From Morinoia aosen (Eukaryota > Arthropoda > Malacostraca > Amphipoda > Talitridae), in contig CM059558.1 of assembly GCA_030386875.1 (NCBI GenBank), positions 11,541,501-11,605,500 on the forward strand: a DNA stretch of 64,000 nucleotides. Reading direction: 5' to 3'. The position numbers were made by a program, and so were the translations under genes. How positions within the stretch are numbered: the first letter of the stretch is position 1; every line of letters begins with the position of its first letter. Shown piece after piece: positions 10,891 to 21,085 of this stretch. The notes below the pieces were generated by a model, which had not been told where the DNA came from, made no database searches, and saw nothing but the letters and a program-made list of their open reading frames with translations.

Positions 10891-12526
10891 CTGATAGAGA
10901 AATAAGAGAATAAATTGAGAACAGTGATATGGCACCTCAAATGAAATTGAAGCATACTACACAATGAGTGATATTTCCAACAACCTTAATTTTTCTGAAC
11001 TTTTACGTCATGGCATCGCCTATTAATACTTTAGGAGAAAATAAGTCATTTTAAGGCTCCACCACCATAACATAGTTTCACAGAGAAAGTAAAAGGAAAT
11101 GAGTAATATACTCATAGAGCTAAGTACCATTCAATATTAATCCCCACAAACCAAAGTCATTAAGATGTATGTTGGCTTCTAGAATACCCATACCATTTTC
11201 AAAACACAGCCTTTGAGATGCAATAAATAGGTTCTTTCCCCCCTTCAGTGTTAAATTAATCATATGAATTTAGACCTTTTATTCAAGTAAATCAACCCAC
11301 TACCCAGCTTCTAGCCCCTGTATCTTGTAAACTATTGTACTGATCCTTATGAAAATTCAAATTATTATTATTAGTATTATTATTATGTAAATTGCCCAAT
11401 CTCAATGTGAATGCTTTTGATCTCAATAAGTTTTATTCCTTTTAACTAGATTTTTAATCATTCAATTTTAGTAAAATTTTTATTTGAAATTGAAGTTCAT
11501 AATAATTGAGATTCCAAGTAGCCTACTCTGAACATTTTTTTTTAAAAAAGATCCATTGATCATGTTTTTGGACCTTGAATTAACCAAGAGGAACCCTATG
11601 TAAACTATCTAAACTTTGCATGGTCATCTTTGGTGGCCAACTCTACAAGGCCAGCTTTATGAATAACACTGTCTGATCACTGTTCATAGTATTAAAAGTC
11701 ACCTTTGAAAGTGACTAGATGTAGGATCGAAAGCTGACCTATTCAAACCTAATCATTTATTTCAAAGCTGTGTAAAGTAAGAGTAGGTATGCTCCTATTT
11801 TCCTACTAAAGTAAAGAAGCCTGCATGATGTTTCTTTTCATTATAATAAAGGCAATGAGCAGTGAGAAAAAAACTAAATTTCAAAAAGCAAACAAAATTA
11901 TTTGAAATGGATCACTCATGCTCATTGAGTGCAATCAAGATATCACAATGATTACTTCACACAATAGCCATAAATAAATAATTTTAAAGTATCTTATAAG
12001 TTGCAAGCAAATTGAAAGAACTTGGATAAAAACATAGGATGATCCAAAGTGTTTAATCATCACTTATTCAAGAAAACTATTAATGAGAGATTTTGATTGT
12101 GTTAAATTTTAATACAATACAAGCAATTACTGCCTTACTGGCATTGCAAAATTATAGCCAATTTGAGACAATTTAAATCAGCATTTATTTATTTATTGGA
12201 ACATTACTTTAATATTTGAATTTGTAACTAAATCTTGCATGAAAAGCATAGCATTCAGTTTTATTAATGTAAATTAAATTTTGGGGTTATCTACTGCATT
12301 ATCTATTTATTTCAGCTAAAGCTACCAACAATGTTTCTGATTACATTTTTGATAGAAATTTGAAGCCCATAAAATTTCTACTCTTGATTAACACACTGCT
12401 ATTATACGTCAATCCAACAGCCATTCATTACTCAAAATCAAGGGTCTGAGGAAAATCATAATTAGTGAAACTTTGATTTGCTGCGTTAACTTGGAATAAA
12501 CGAAACAACTAAAAGTTTTACATTAC
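10891..12526. other. Intron between THAP exon and linker exon
   Basis: AT-rich, with no ORF of note. A short (ATT)n run lies near 11363-11388. No transposon ends were recognised. Confidence 0.5.
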
Positions 12527-12820
12527 CTTGGTCTTGCACAGTTCTTTTTGGAACGGCTGAAGATTTCAATAACTTTCTCGCATTTCTGAATGGAGACAAA
12601 ATGAAGTTATAGTTTGAACGAGAGAAGTGCTGGCACACAGATAAGCCCTCTCCGACCTTTTGGATCTCTTATCCATCTTCAACGTTACAGTACCACATGC
12701 TGCCATCCACTCGTCGTAATTTCCTTTTGAAAATAGGAAAAACGACAAATCAGGACATTGACGGTTATCATTTCCACAATTTACCATCCAGCACTTTTTA
12801 AACCGTACGTACGGGGCCAT
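12527..12820 (-). CDS. THAP zinc-finger exon of the THAP/P-element gene
   Basis: The likely start is the ATG at 12820 (AAAATGG context), giving MAPYVRFKKCWMVNC. The C2CH THAP signature is visible: Cys-x4-Cys in KCWMVNC, then an aromatic-rich FFLF, the invariant Trp in DEWMAAC, and VCQHF near the end, followed by RNARKLLKSSAVPKRTVQDQ up to a donor AAG/GTAATG at 12527/12526. The first half and the VCxHF half lie in different frames: 294 bases, where 3n+1 is needed for the phase-1 exit. So one single-base slip lies between Trp and VCQHF. THAP domains bind DNA and occur at the N terminus of P-element transposases and of many host regulators. Upstream in-frame codons to 12952 are probably 5' UTR or promoter. 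Confidence 0.6.
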
Positions 12821-12893
12821 TTTTGCAGCAATCTTCGTTACACCTCTGCCACAGCTGCTTTCAGATTCAAACAGGGTCTCCTGCCGATTTTTC

Positions 12894-12924
12894 GTGACGT
12901 CACAATTTCTTGGCTCCTCATTGG
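12894..12924 (-). promoter_or_regulatory. CRE-like palindrome and CCAAT box upstream of the THAP start
   Basis: The palindrome GTGACGTCAC lies at 12894-12903, and CCAAT on the - strand at 12920-12924, 75-105 bases upstream of the proposed ATG. Both are common proximal promoter elements in animals and the surrounding 300 bases are richer in G and C than average. Inference only. Confidence 0.3.
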
Positions 12925-12999
12925 CATCTACGTCATCGCGGCAGGAGCTCAAACTCGCTTAGTGATAAGTTGCGGATCTTCTAGTATATGGTCTGTGGT

Positions 13000-14437
13000 A
13001 GAGATGACCTGCCATCAGTCGGCTCACGTGACGGCCTGCTTATCACTCCCGCACTCAAGACCCGCAGCGGGAGTGATATGTCATCGAGCGGGAGTCCCGC
13101 TCGAGGACTCTCACTTGTGACATGACATGACTGTGCCGAATCAATATCCCACATCCCGTTCCCACTGGTAACGGGCTTCGCCTTCCAAAATTTTATACTA
13201 TGCAACTTTCCAGTCTTCGAGAACACATACCTATGAAAATTTTTTCGAATCCGTACTAAAAATACTGATAACATTCATAGACAGCATCCAATGGATGGTT
13301 TTATGGATAACTAATGTAAAATTATTAATTAATGTACATCGGGTAACGTTTCGAAATTAGTTGAAACTCCCAATTGTACAGCAGAAGTATGGCGTTGTGG
13401 GCAAAATAAAGGCAAGTAGTGACTTTAACATATGTATTGGGAAGCGTCGGTCGGAGATGCTGCACGGCGCGGGGTCAAGCAAGACAGAGCGAGACGAAGA
13501 TCAGAGGCAGCGGGACGGGTGCAGGAGCGGCCTTGGCTTCCGGTAATGAAGTTCACTCGGAAGCGCAAGTGCAAATTTGCACCTCACAATTTAACGAGGA
13601 TATTGGCTCAATACTTGAGAAACTGATTTGTTGAGTGTCCTGTGCGTGTCACGTGTCCTGTTTGAATTAATCACTCAAAAAATAAAATATGTTGTAAGCA
13701 ATTGTACAGGTATTTTATGCATATAATATGAAGAGTTAGCTAGTCACATAGTGGTTTACATCTTGAGTATCAACATTACAAAATTTAAGATTCATATTAC
13801 CACTTTTTTTTAACATGAACAGAATAGGTTCGATTATCACTAATACTTGCAGAATCAAAGTTATGTTATTATTTGGCATAAGTGAGCAACTACATCAATA
13901 AAATTGTGATTTTATGATCAGAAATGACGACAGCATCATTATTTGTTACACAGACAGAAATATTACGAGCACAAGATAATACTATGAAGGCACAAAGTAT
14001 TGATTAACTACACCTGCAGCCCACCAAACTGACGCACCTATTACAAAGTTCAATGAGCACGAATGATAAATGACGGCTGGAGAATTCATCCGGCAATTCA
14101 GGAATGACGATCAATTATTGACAAATTCCTTGATGACGTGGAAATCAGTTTGAAATTTTGAGACCAAAATCTGAAATTTTCCATCATGAAAAGTGAGGAA
14201 CTTATTCTAAATGAATGCAATTATTAAGACAACATTCAAATACTAACCAATTGATAATATTTTGTTCATAAAACAAGGACTTTTTTCAAATTCAAATTGA
14301 CAGATATCCACCAAAAATAAACTACTGCTTTATTTCAAGCATCTAAACGCATAAATGAAACTAGAAGGAAAAAACCAACGGGTTTATTTACTCCAGGGGA
14401 GCATTCAAGACATGTATTTGTAATGTTTCTAAATCGC
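13000..14437. other. GC-richer upstream region with inverted GGGAGT motifs, then unrecognised DNA
   Basis: 13000-13260 contains several CACTCCCGC / GCGGGAGTG motifs in opposite orientations, including the palindrome GAGCGGGAGTCCCGCTC at about 13084-13100. 13420-13560 is GC-rich with overlapping open frames of 60-70 codons on the + strand and a GGTAATGA donor-like site near 13543. This could be a promoter or first exon on the + strand, but no family is recognised. The remainder to 14437 shows nothing. Confidence 0.3.
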
Positions 14438-14545
14438 TGATATCTGTCACATGAGGCAACGTAAAGCTTCTCTCCATTCCATGAGAACACATTTGGAAAG
14501 AGAAAACACTTTTTAGAAATACTTGAGTCACCGATGAAATTCTGT
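14438..14545 (-). repeat. Diverged arm of the 'GGTGACTCAAGTA' repeat family
   Basis: On the - strand it reads CGGTGACTCAAGTATTTCTA and then, after a variable stretch, AAGCTTTACGTTGCCTCATG. The same block order occurs at 16205-16324 and in both arms of the palindrome centred at 22921. Confidence 0.5.
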
Positions 14546-14859
14546 TCAGTTGCTAGCCGTAAAATTTGTTTCAATACGAATTAAAATTAATGGATAAGGC
14601 AATTAAGTTAAATTATTGACCATTGAGCTCATATTCATGTTTGAAATTCAATACCTTACTAAAAAATTTGTAAATTAATCATACCTTGTGCATCATACAT
14701 GATGTTTGAAAACGAAATTTTCACGACGCCTGGGAAGAAGTTTATTTTTTAATAATTTTTGAACTTTTTGCAGCCTGAAGAGCTTCCCTATTGGTGGTGT
14801 GTGAGGATATGTATGTATGTATATATGATGGTGACCGTATAGGTTAATTTTTCGTAGTG

Positions 14860-15965
14860 GTATATTTAGGTCGAGCATTGTGTGAAAGTTGTAATTTCCC
14901 ATGTGACTGCCTCTTTGCAGACTTGAGCACTTTGCTCGTATTTGCGTGCCACTGCCAGTCTCTGCGGGCCCCCCTGACGCTGAGGGAGGATGGTTGTCGT
15001 CGCTCCTCCGCATCAAATAATCTTTTCCTGGTCTCGATACGCGACGGCTTCGTTTATTAGCTAGATTCGAAAGCAGCCTACTTTGTGGAAACTACGAAGC
15101 AACGAATACAAGAGCAGAGATATAAGAAGGAAGTCTCTCAAATATGTTATTGAAGCAATGAAGCAACACAATATAAGTTTAAATGAGAATGGTTTGAAGT
15201 AAAAAATTCATGCGCTTCGATGTCAGTTTAATAAATCTATTATTTTATAAGGAATAGCACCTGATCTATATGGATAGCACCTGATTTAAAGGTGCGTATT
15301 TTTTTTCAGTATTCATAACGTTGTGGGGAAAAATAGTTTATTTTGTTACAAGCATATCACAATGCACATGTCCTGTTGTAGTGTCAGAGCCATTTACAAA
15401 GGATTTCCCTTTTCATTCATTATTCACACAAGAAATACTGCAAAGCTGCATTATTTTTGTATATTAGAATGCAAACAGTTCAATATTCAGCCAAAAGTAC
15501 GACTCCAATTATTTATCCGGTATTTAAACAATAATTTCAAAAACTTTGTATATGAATTCTCCTTAATGTTTAATTTCGACCGAAAAATGTTTTGCGAAAC
15601 AAATCTAAACGTTCATTAGTTTACCCGCATCGATGTCACATTCACATACAGTGTTAGGTCCTGCCACGCTGTAATTGAAGAGGTTTATTATATTCTACAC
15701 TTGCGCACCGATGCCAGATTTACACGTACATTCTACCACGCAGTTCTAACAAATGTGTGTAAGATTTCAATCGCTATCTGTATTATCCTAGTCACTGCGA
15801 TACTGGGTTAGATCGCAGCAGCAGTCAACGACAGTCATATGGGCGATGACAATTAATTTTCATGCAATGCTCGCCCAAAACACTACTACGACAGGTGACA
15901 TACGATCACCATCAAATATACACACATAACCTCACACCAACACTAGCTAAGCCCTACGGGCTTCA
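14860..15965 (+). mobile_element. Degraded copy of the TAA-flanked MADF-bearing DNA transposon
   Basis: It aligns with 19690-20530 over several hundred bases: the segment around 15100-15190 is about 90% identical to 19853-19950 (for example ATACAAGAGCAGAGATAT), and the segments at 15340-15790 and 20080-20530 keep the same order. The MADF-like reading frame is no longer open and no terminal repeats were found; the right end may be near TAAGCCCT at about 15955. This is the older of two copies in the window. Confidence 0.6.
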
Positions 15966-16204
15966 AAAGTTACAACATTTTTTGGGAAATAAACTACCAA
16001 CCAGAAATCGTAAAAATTCAATTTTCAAAGAAGGTCTATGATTCACAAGGAATGATTAATTTTCTAAAATTGTATTAGAGCATCAAATTTCAATTCTCAA
16101 AATCTGTGCAATAGACAATAATGAAAATTTAGTGTGATACCTATGTTTTTTATTTCGATTTAAAACAAATTTCATGATATATTTAACTGAAAACAAAGCA
16201 ATCG

Positions 16205-16324
16205 GTGACTCAAGTATTTTTGAAAAGTGTTGAATATTTTCACGGGATGGAAGGAAGCTTCCACGTTCCCTTATGTGACATGCTGTGAGCACCATCGCTG
16301 TATTGAGTGTTTTTCTGCTGTTGC
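16205..16324 (+). repeat. Single arm of the palindromic 'GGTGACTCAAGTA' family
   Basis: It starts CGGTGACTCAAGTATTTTTG and ends ATTGAGTGTTTTTCTGCTGT plus TGC, the same end as the centre of the 22.9-kb palindrome. It abuts the inverted-repeat element at 16325 exactly, suggesting that CTGCTGTTGC is a true family terminus. Confidence 0.55.
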
Positions 16325-18905
16325 CTCTATCATTACTTGGGTGTGTGATCTAACGCAGGGCTATTGTTCCTATTGTTATTAAATGTTTCATCTTTATTTG
16401 TAACGGTTTTACGGTAACTTTCATAATCATTGTAACACAAAAAACAGCAAAATTCAATATTTATCATAATACAAACATCAGTTAGACTTCCATCGCAATT
16501 TTCACATTTTATCAAGAGCCGTTCGAGGATTTTGCACACTGTCGACACCACAGAACGCCGAGCTTCCTAACCTAAACCTGCCCACCCAAACTTAGCCAGG
16601 CCGTTACCTGTCCCCTTCACTCCAACCTCTAACTTTCTCTGTATGGACGTGTTGTCTGCCACTACTTACTCCGTCTGAAGGTGTTGTTGCATATTTATCG
16701 AGTATATCTAGAAATTGAACTGACGGATGTAGACCTGTTCCATGACCAGAATGGCATAAGAATTTTTTGAGATATTTAAGAGAATTTCTGGTAAAATAAG
16801 TAGTTTTTCCTGATGTACAGCCGACAAATGATGTTTTCAAAAAACTGAAGTTTTCATTGAAGTTTTTCATTGAAATTTTCATTACACATGGAAACACTGA
16901 ATGAAAACTCCAACTTCACCCGAATATCTCAAGGTACTCACCGCGCTGACTGCGGTGGTCGCGCTCAAGTTCTCCCTGCTGTGATACGGCCCATCGATGG
17001 GTCGTTTGAAGATGTTATGAAAATCTTATAAAATTTATAGACTCAGGTGATGATGATAATTATAATGCTGCTAGCAGCTTTAGATTATAAATTAGACGTG
17101 AATACTGGACTTTAATTCAACCCATCGCAGTCATCGCTTTAAAAAAACGCATATTGACATACCGACGGCTGAACAGGAATTTAACCCAATCCTATGTGGA
17201 GTCCGGCACGCTCTACTAAAATAGGTTTATCTTCGTTGATTAAAACTATCAAGTGCTGCTGACACGTTACACCTAAGTCCGACAAAATTTACCTGGTATT
17301 TTGTCGAGAAATGTAATCATTTGTAAGGAAACTAGATTATTCGCTCGAAATATATATTTATTCTGGTAAAATTTCGAAAATATGAACGTTTTAGCTTTAA
17401 GATATTCCAAGTTTTATATTAAATTTTATATTCAGCAATATTCGAATCAACGATTTCTAGAAAAAAGAAAGGTATCTAAATCATTTTAAAAATGAATATT
17501 GTATAATTGCTTCAGTTGAAATGTTGACTTATATAAATAGTAGCACGCATAAACGATAAATTTAAAATACAGGTATGTTAACAGTGGTAATTTTGTATAC
17601 GAAACAACGCTCAACATTTGATGACTGAGAAATGATCAGGAAATTTTCTGTTAATTGAGTCCGTCCAATAAAGAAATTACACATTTTCTGTCTGTAAAAA
17701 ATAGTTGTTATGGTAACTAATTTATAAACACAATGATTGTTCAGTTCGCTCATTGCCTTCGGTAAACACAGATTGATCTTAAAGACTGAAGCGGCCAATA
17801 GACGATCAATTTTATTGTTAATATAATTGACAATAATGAACATTGACAATTTAATTGATCGTCTGTCGGCTTGATTGACGACCGTCAATTAATTGACTTA
17901 GTGGGCAACAAAAATCTCATCAATACAGTGAGTCAATGATATTGACTATTAAATTGATCGTCTATGAGCCTCTTGAGAGTTGACTTATGCTTCTCTTGCG
18001 TGCAATAGTCTCTCGAAGCTTGTTATTGCTTCTGTTGGTATTGTTGCTGTTGCTGGGGTACTTGATCCGTCAACATTATGACAGAACGTATGAGTACATG
18101 ATTCGTCATATATATATTACTTTATAGAACACTACTACTGTTCCATTTCTTAATTTCTGTACTAAAATGTTCTTGTTAGTTTGTGTGGAAATTTTTGTTT
18201 TCGTACGCTGGTGAGTACATTATGACAACTCTTATTTTGGTAGCTAACTTTTCCTACTGTTCCAGCTATGTTGCAAATGCATTATACAACAATCCAACTC
18301 ATGGCTTTGACTCCGGTGAACTCTGTTGTGCCAGTATTATTAGCGTATGAAATATCACAAATTTGTATAAGGTTTAAGTTTTTTATTCTCTCCGAGCTCA
18401 TTTTTGGGCATACTAGTTTATACGTCGGTAAGATACTTGTATGTTTATGGACACGACCTGTCGTAGATGATGGGACTCGATATTTTCCTTGAACAAATCC
18501 TCCAGACATTGACGACGCACAAATATTTCTATCTTAGTACTCGCGATTTAAATATTCTATAATTGTGCACTGGTGAAACTCGTATCACAAATACGGTCAT
18601 TGAGCATCCTTTAAATGGGACCGGTAACGGCCTGGTTAAGTTTGGGTTGGCAGGTTTAGGTTAGGAAGCGCAGCGTTCTGTGATGCCGACAGTGTGCGAA
18701 ATCGTTGCACTGCTTTTGATAAAATGGAAAATTGAGATGGAAGCCTAACTGATGATTGGATTATACCTAATATTTCCGTTTTACTTTTTTTAGCACCGCA
18801 ATAATTATGAAGTAATCGTAAAATCGTTACGAACAACGATGGAACAAGTAATGACAAAAGGAACTATAACCCTGCGTCAGATCACACACCAAAGTAACGA
18901 TAGAG
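16325..18905. mobile_element. 2.6-kb element with about 285-bp terminal inverted repeats
   Basis: 16325-16612 is inverted at about 18605-18905: CTCTATCATTACTTGGGTGT matches the complement of the right end, and the arms remain alignable through AACGCCGAGCTTCCTAACCT and CAGGCCGTTACC. No transposase was recognised inside; internal frames are short. A 182-bp MITE (17791-17972) and a fragment of the TGACGGGATTC family (about 18455-18600) lie within it. No convincing target duplication is seen. The class is unknown, non-autonomous. Confidence 0.6.
17791..17972. mobile_element. 182-bp MITE with GACGATCAATT termini
   Basis: The left end GCGGCCAATAGACGATCAAT and the reverse complement of the right end GAGGCTCATAGACGATCAAT match over about 45 bases with a few differences. 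An additional internal inverted copy of AATTGATCGTCTG lies near 17852-17866. It has no coding capacity; target duplication is unclear. Confidence 0.55.
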
Positions 18906-19563
18906 TTACATAAACATAAACAAATGATAGCGATAATAGCCTAAAACAATTACCAACTGCGCAAACTGGTCATCACGACTAATTAACCCGAAATAGATGT
19001 AAATTCATGCTGCTTTATTATTCAAAGGCCCAGTCTCAACATAGTATCCTCTTCGTTGGAACTAAAACTTGGAACTCATTCCCTACGGGGATCCGTGAAA
19101 GTAATTCTTACAAGGTATTCGAAATAAATCTTCAATCTCACTTCCTATCAGAATACTAGTCGTGTAAGATCACGAAGTCAAATCTTGTCTCCTACATGAC
19201 TGGTCCTAATAATATAATTTGCCGTGGGTAATATCGCCGATCTTCAGTCTGCTATTAAATCGATTATCGAATATACTGTTTTATATGGCCCAAATGACCT
19301 ATACTGTAAAATAAAACATCTAATGTAGAGTTAATTATCTCATTGATCAGTCAAATGCGAAACTAAGTTAAGTGAATTAGGTTAAACATCATTGTACACC
19401 TTAGAATAACGTTGATGGTAGGATGCCCCAGAAGTCGCTGAAGTTATTCGGGCCCACAGGTAGCTTTACTCAAATTTAACCACGCTAGTAGTCTTTAGAA
19501 CCTTTCTCCGTCTGTATCCCCTGTGGTATAAAAATTGTATAATCCTTCGCGTTTCAAAGCCTC
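18906..19563 (+). mobile_element. LINE 3' tail, left arm of a large inverted pair
   Basis: It matches, inverted, 23297-23950, the 3' untranslated tail of LINE-A. Shared landmarks are GCGCAAACTGGTCATCACGA, GGAGACAAGATTTGACTTCG (inverted) and GCCCACAGGTAGC. It starts abruptly where the 16325-18905 element ends, so it is 5'-truncated and holds no coding part. Confidence 0.7.
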
Positions 19564-19566
19564 TAA

Positions 19567-21082
19567 AGGGGCTTTCACACGATCAGTTTTTTCGTCAGTC
19601 AACACTGACACTCACGGTTCCGCAACACCATATTTGGGCATGCGTGCTCTCTTTTGCTCTCTACTCGGCACTCGCCACTGTCGGGTGTGACTGCTAGTTT
19701 GCTTCTATTTGCGTGTCAGTTTTCGCCGTGGTTTTCGCCCGCCCGGCGTCTAGTAAGGGTGGCTGCGATCGCTCTCCCGTATCAAATGGTCTCAGCCTGG
19801 TCTCAATGATAAATCAACTATTTTCGTGTACAGCCTGCTATGTGGAAAGTACAAAGCAATGAATACAAGAGCAGAGATATGAGAAGCAAGTCGCTCAAAT
19901 ATGTTATTGAAGAAATGAATCAACACAATATTAGTTTAAATGAGAATGGGTTGAAGGAAAAATTAATACGCTTCAAAAATAGTTTAGGAAAGAATTTAGA
20001 GCCTTTGCTTCCAAAAATCTATTATTTAGCAGAGGATAACACATGGATTCAAAGGTGCGGGGAACAATAGTTTTTTCATTACAAGCATATCATAATGCAT
20101 TCGTCCTGTTGTGTCAGCGCCATTTACAAAAGATTTCCAATCTTATTTAATATTCACTCAGGAAATACTGCAAAGGTATATTATTTTTTTTATTAGAATG
20201 AAAGTATTAAATATTCAACCGAAGTGCGATTTCAACAATTTGTCCGGCATTTTCAAATAAAATGAAAAACTTTTTCCATGAATTCTTCTTAACATTTAAT
20301 TTCAGCATGAAAATGTTTCCTGAAATAAATCTAAACATTTATTAGTTTACCCGTACCGCTGTCACATTCTCATGCATTATTAGATATTATCACGCAGTAA
20401 TTTGAGAGGCTTATGATATTTTATAATATTTACTTGCGGATGCCAGATTTACGCTTGCATTCTATCATACAGTTCTAATGAATGTGCGCTAGATTTCAAT
20501 TGTTATTTCTATATCTTAGTCAATGTGTCGCTAGGAAATGACCGAATATGGTTCTTCAAGAAAAAATTTCAATATACGAGCTCTACGATTACACGCTGGT
20601 ACATGCAAAACTGAATAGAACGATCGGAAAATATTACCTGCAGTTGAAGTTATTATGAAGTAGATTATTACATTTGTAGAAGTTGTAGTATTTGTTAGAT
20701 TTGGTGTGACTAAATTTTACAAATGCTGAGAAAAGGAAGGAATGCGACAAATAATTAGTGAGCGAAATTTGGATATTTAGCCCTAACTTACTACAAATCC
20801 GGTTATAACTGCCATTTTCTGGATGTTTAGCCAGCCAATCTTCTACCCTCTATCTATTTACGGCGTCTTTTCTTCTCTATGACCGCAAAGCCGATGAGTA
20901 TGTTTGCTTTTACTACGACTAACCTCTCACGACAACACATTGTGAAGCACTGCCAAGCCTGCCAGCGACGCGCCACAGCCGCCACTTCCAGTTAAGAAAA
21001 CGAACGTGTGAACGCGAGCGTTTTGACCACACTCTGGATTGTCAGTGTTAACTGGCGAAAAAACTGATCGTGTGGAAGCCCC
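19567..21082 (+). mobile_element. PIF/Harbinger-like DNA transposon, 1.5 kb, TAA target duplication
   Basis: The terminal inverted repeats begin AGGGGCTTTCACACGATCAG on the left and AGGGGCTTCCACACGATCAG on the right (inverted) and continue with few differences through about 45 bases (19567-19611 and 21038-21082). They are flanked on both sides by TAA, the 3-bp TWA duplication typical of PIF/Harbinger. There is no DDE transposase; an MADF-like ORF is present. PIF/Harbinger elements usually carry a second, Myb/MADF-like protein, which fits. The element interrupts the left arm of the LINE-tail palindrome, so it arrived after that duplication. Confidence 0.65.
19840..20070 (+). CDS. MADF/Myb-like DNA-binding ORF of the PIF/Harbinger-like element
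   Basis: This 76-codon frame has the MADF pattern: a Trp near the start, NEYKSRDMRSKSLKYVIEEM (compare the Y-K-x-R block of MADF domains), then helix residues NENGLKEKLIRFKNSLGKNL. The N-terminal part of a normal domain is missing or lies in an upstream exon. In PIF/Harbinger elements the accessory protein helps the transposase reach DNA; that role is inferred here. It ends within the element and a decayed paralogue lies near 15095-15200. Confidence 0.45.
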   Translation: MWKVQSNEYKSRDMRSKSLKYVIEEMNQHNISLNENGLKEKLIRFKNSLGKNLEPLLPKIYYLAEDNTWIQRCGEQ

Positions 21083-21085
21083 TTA

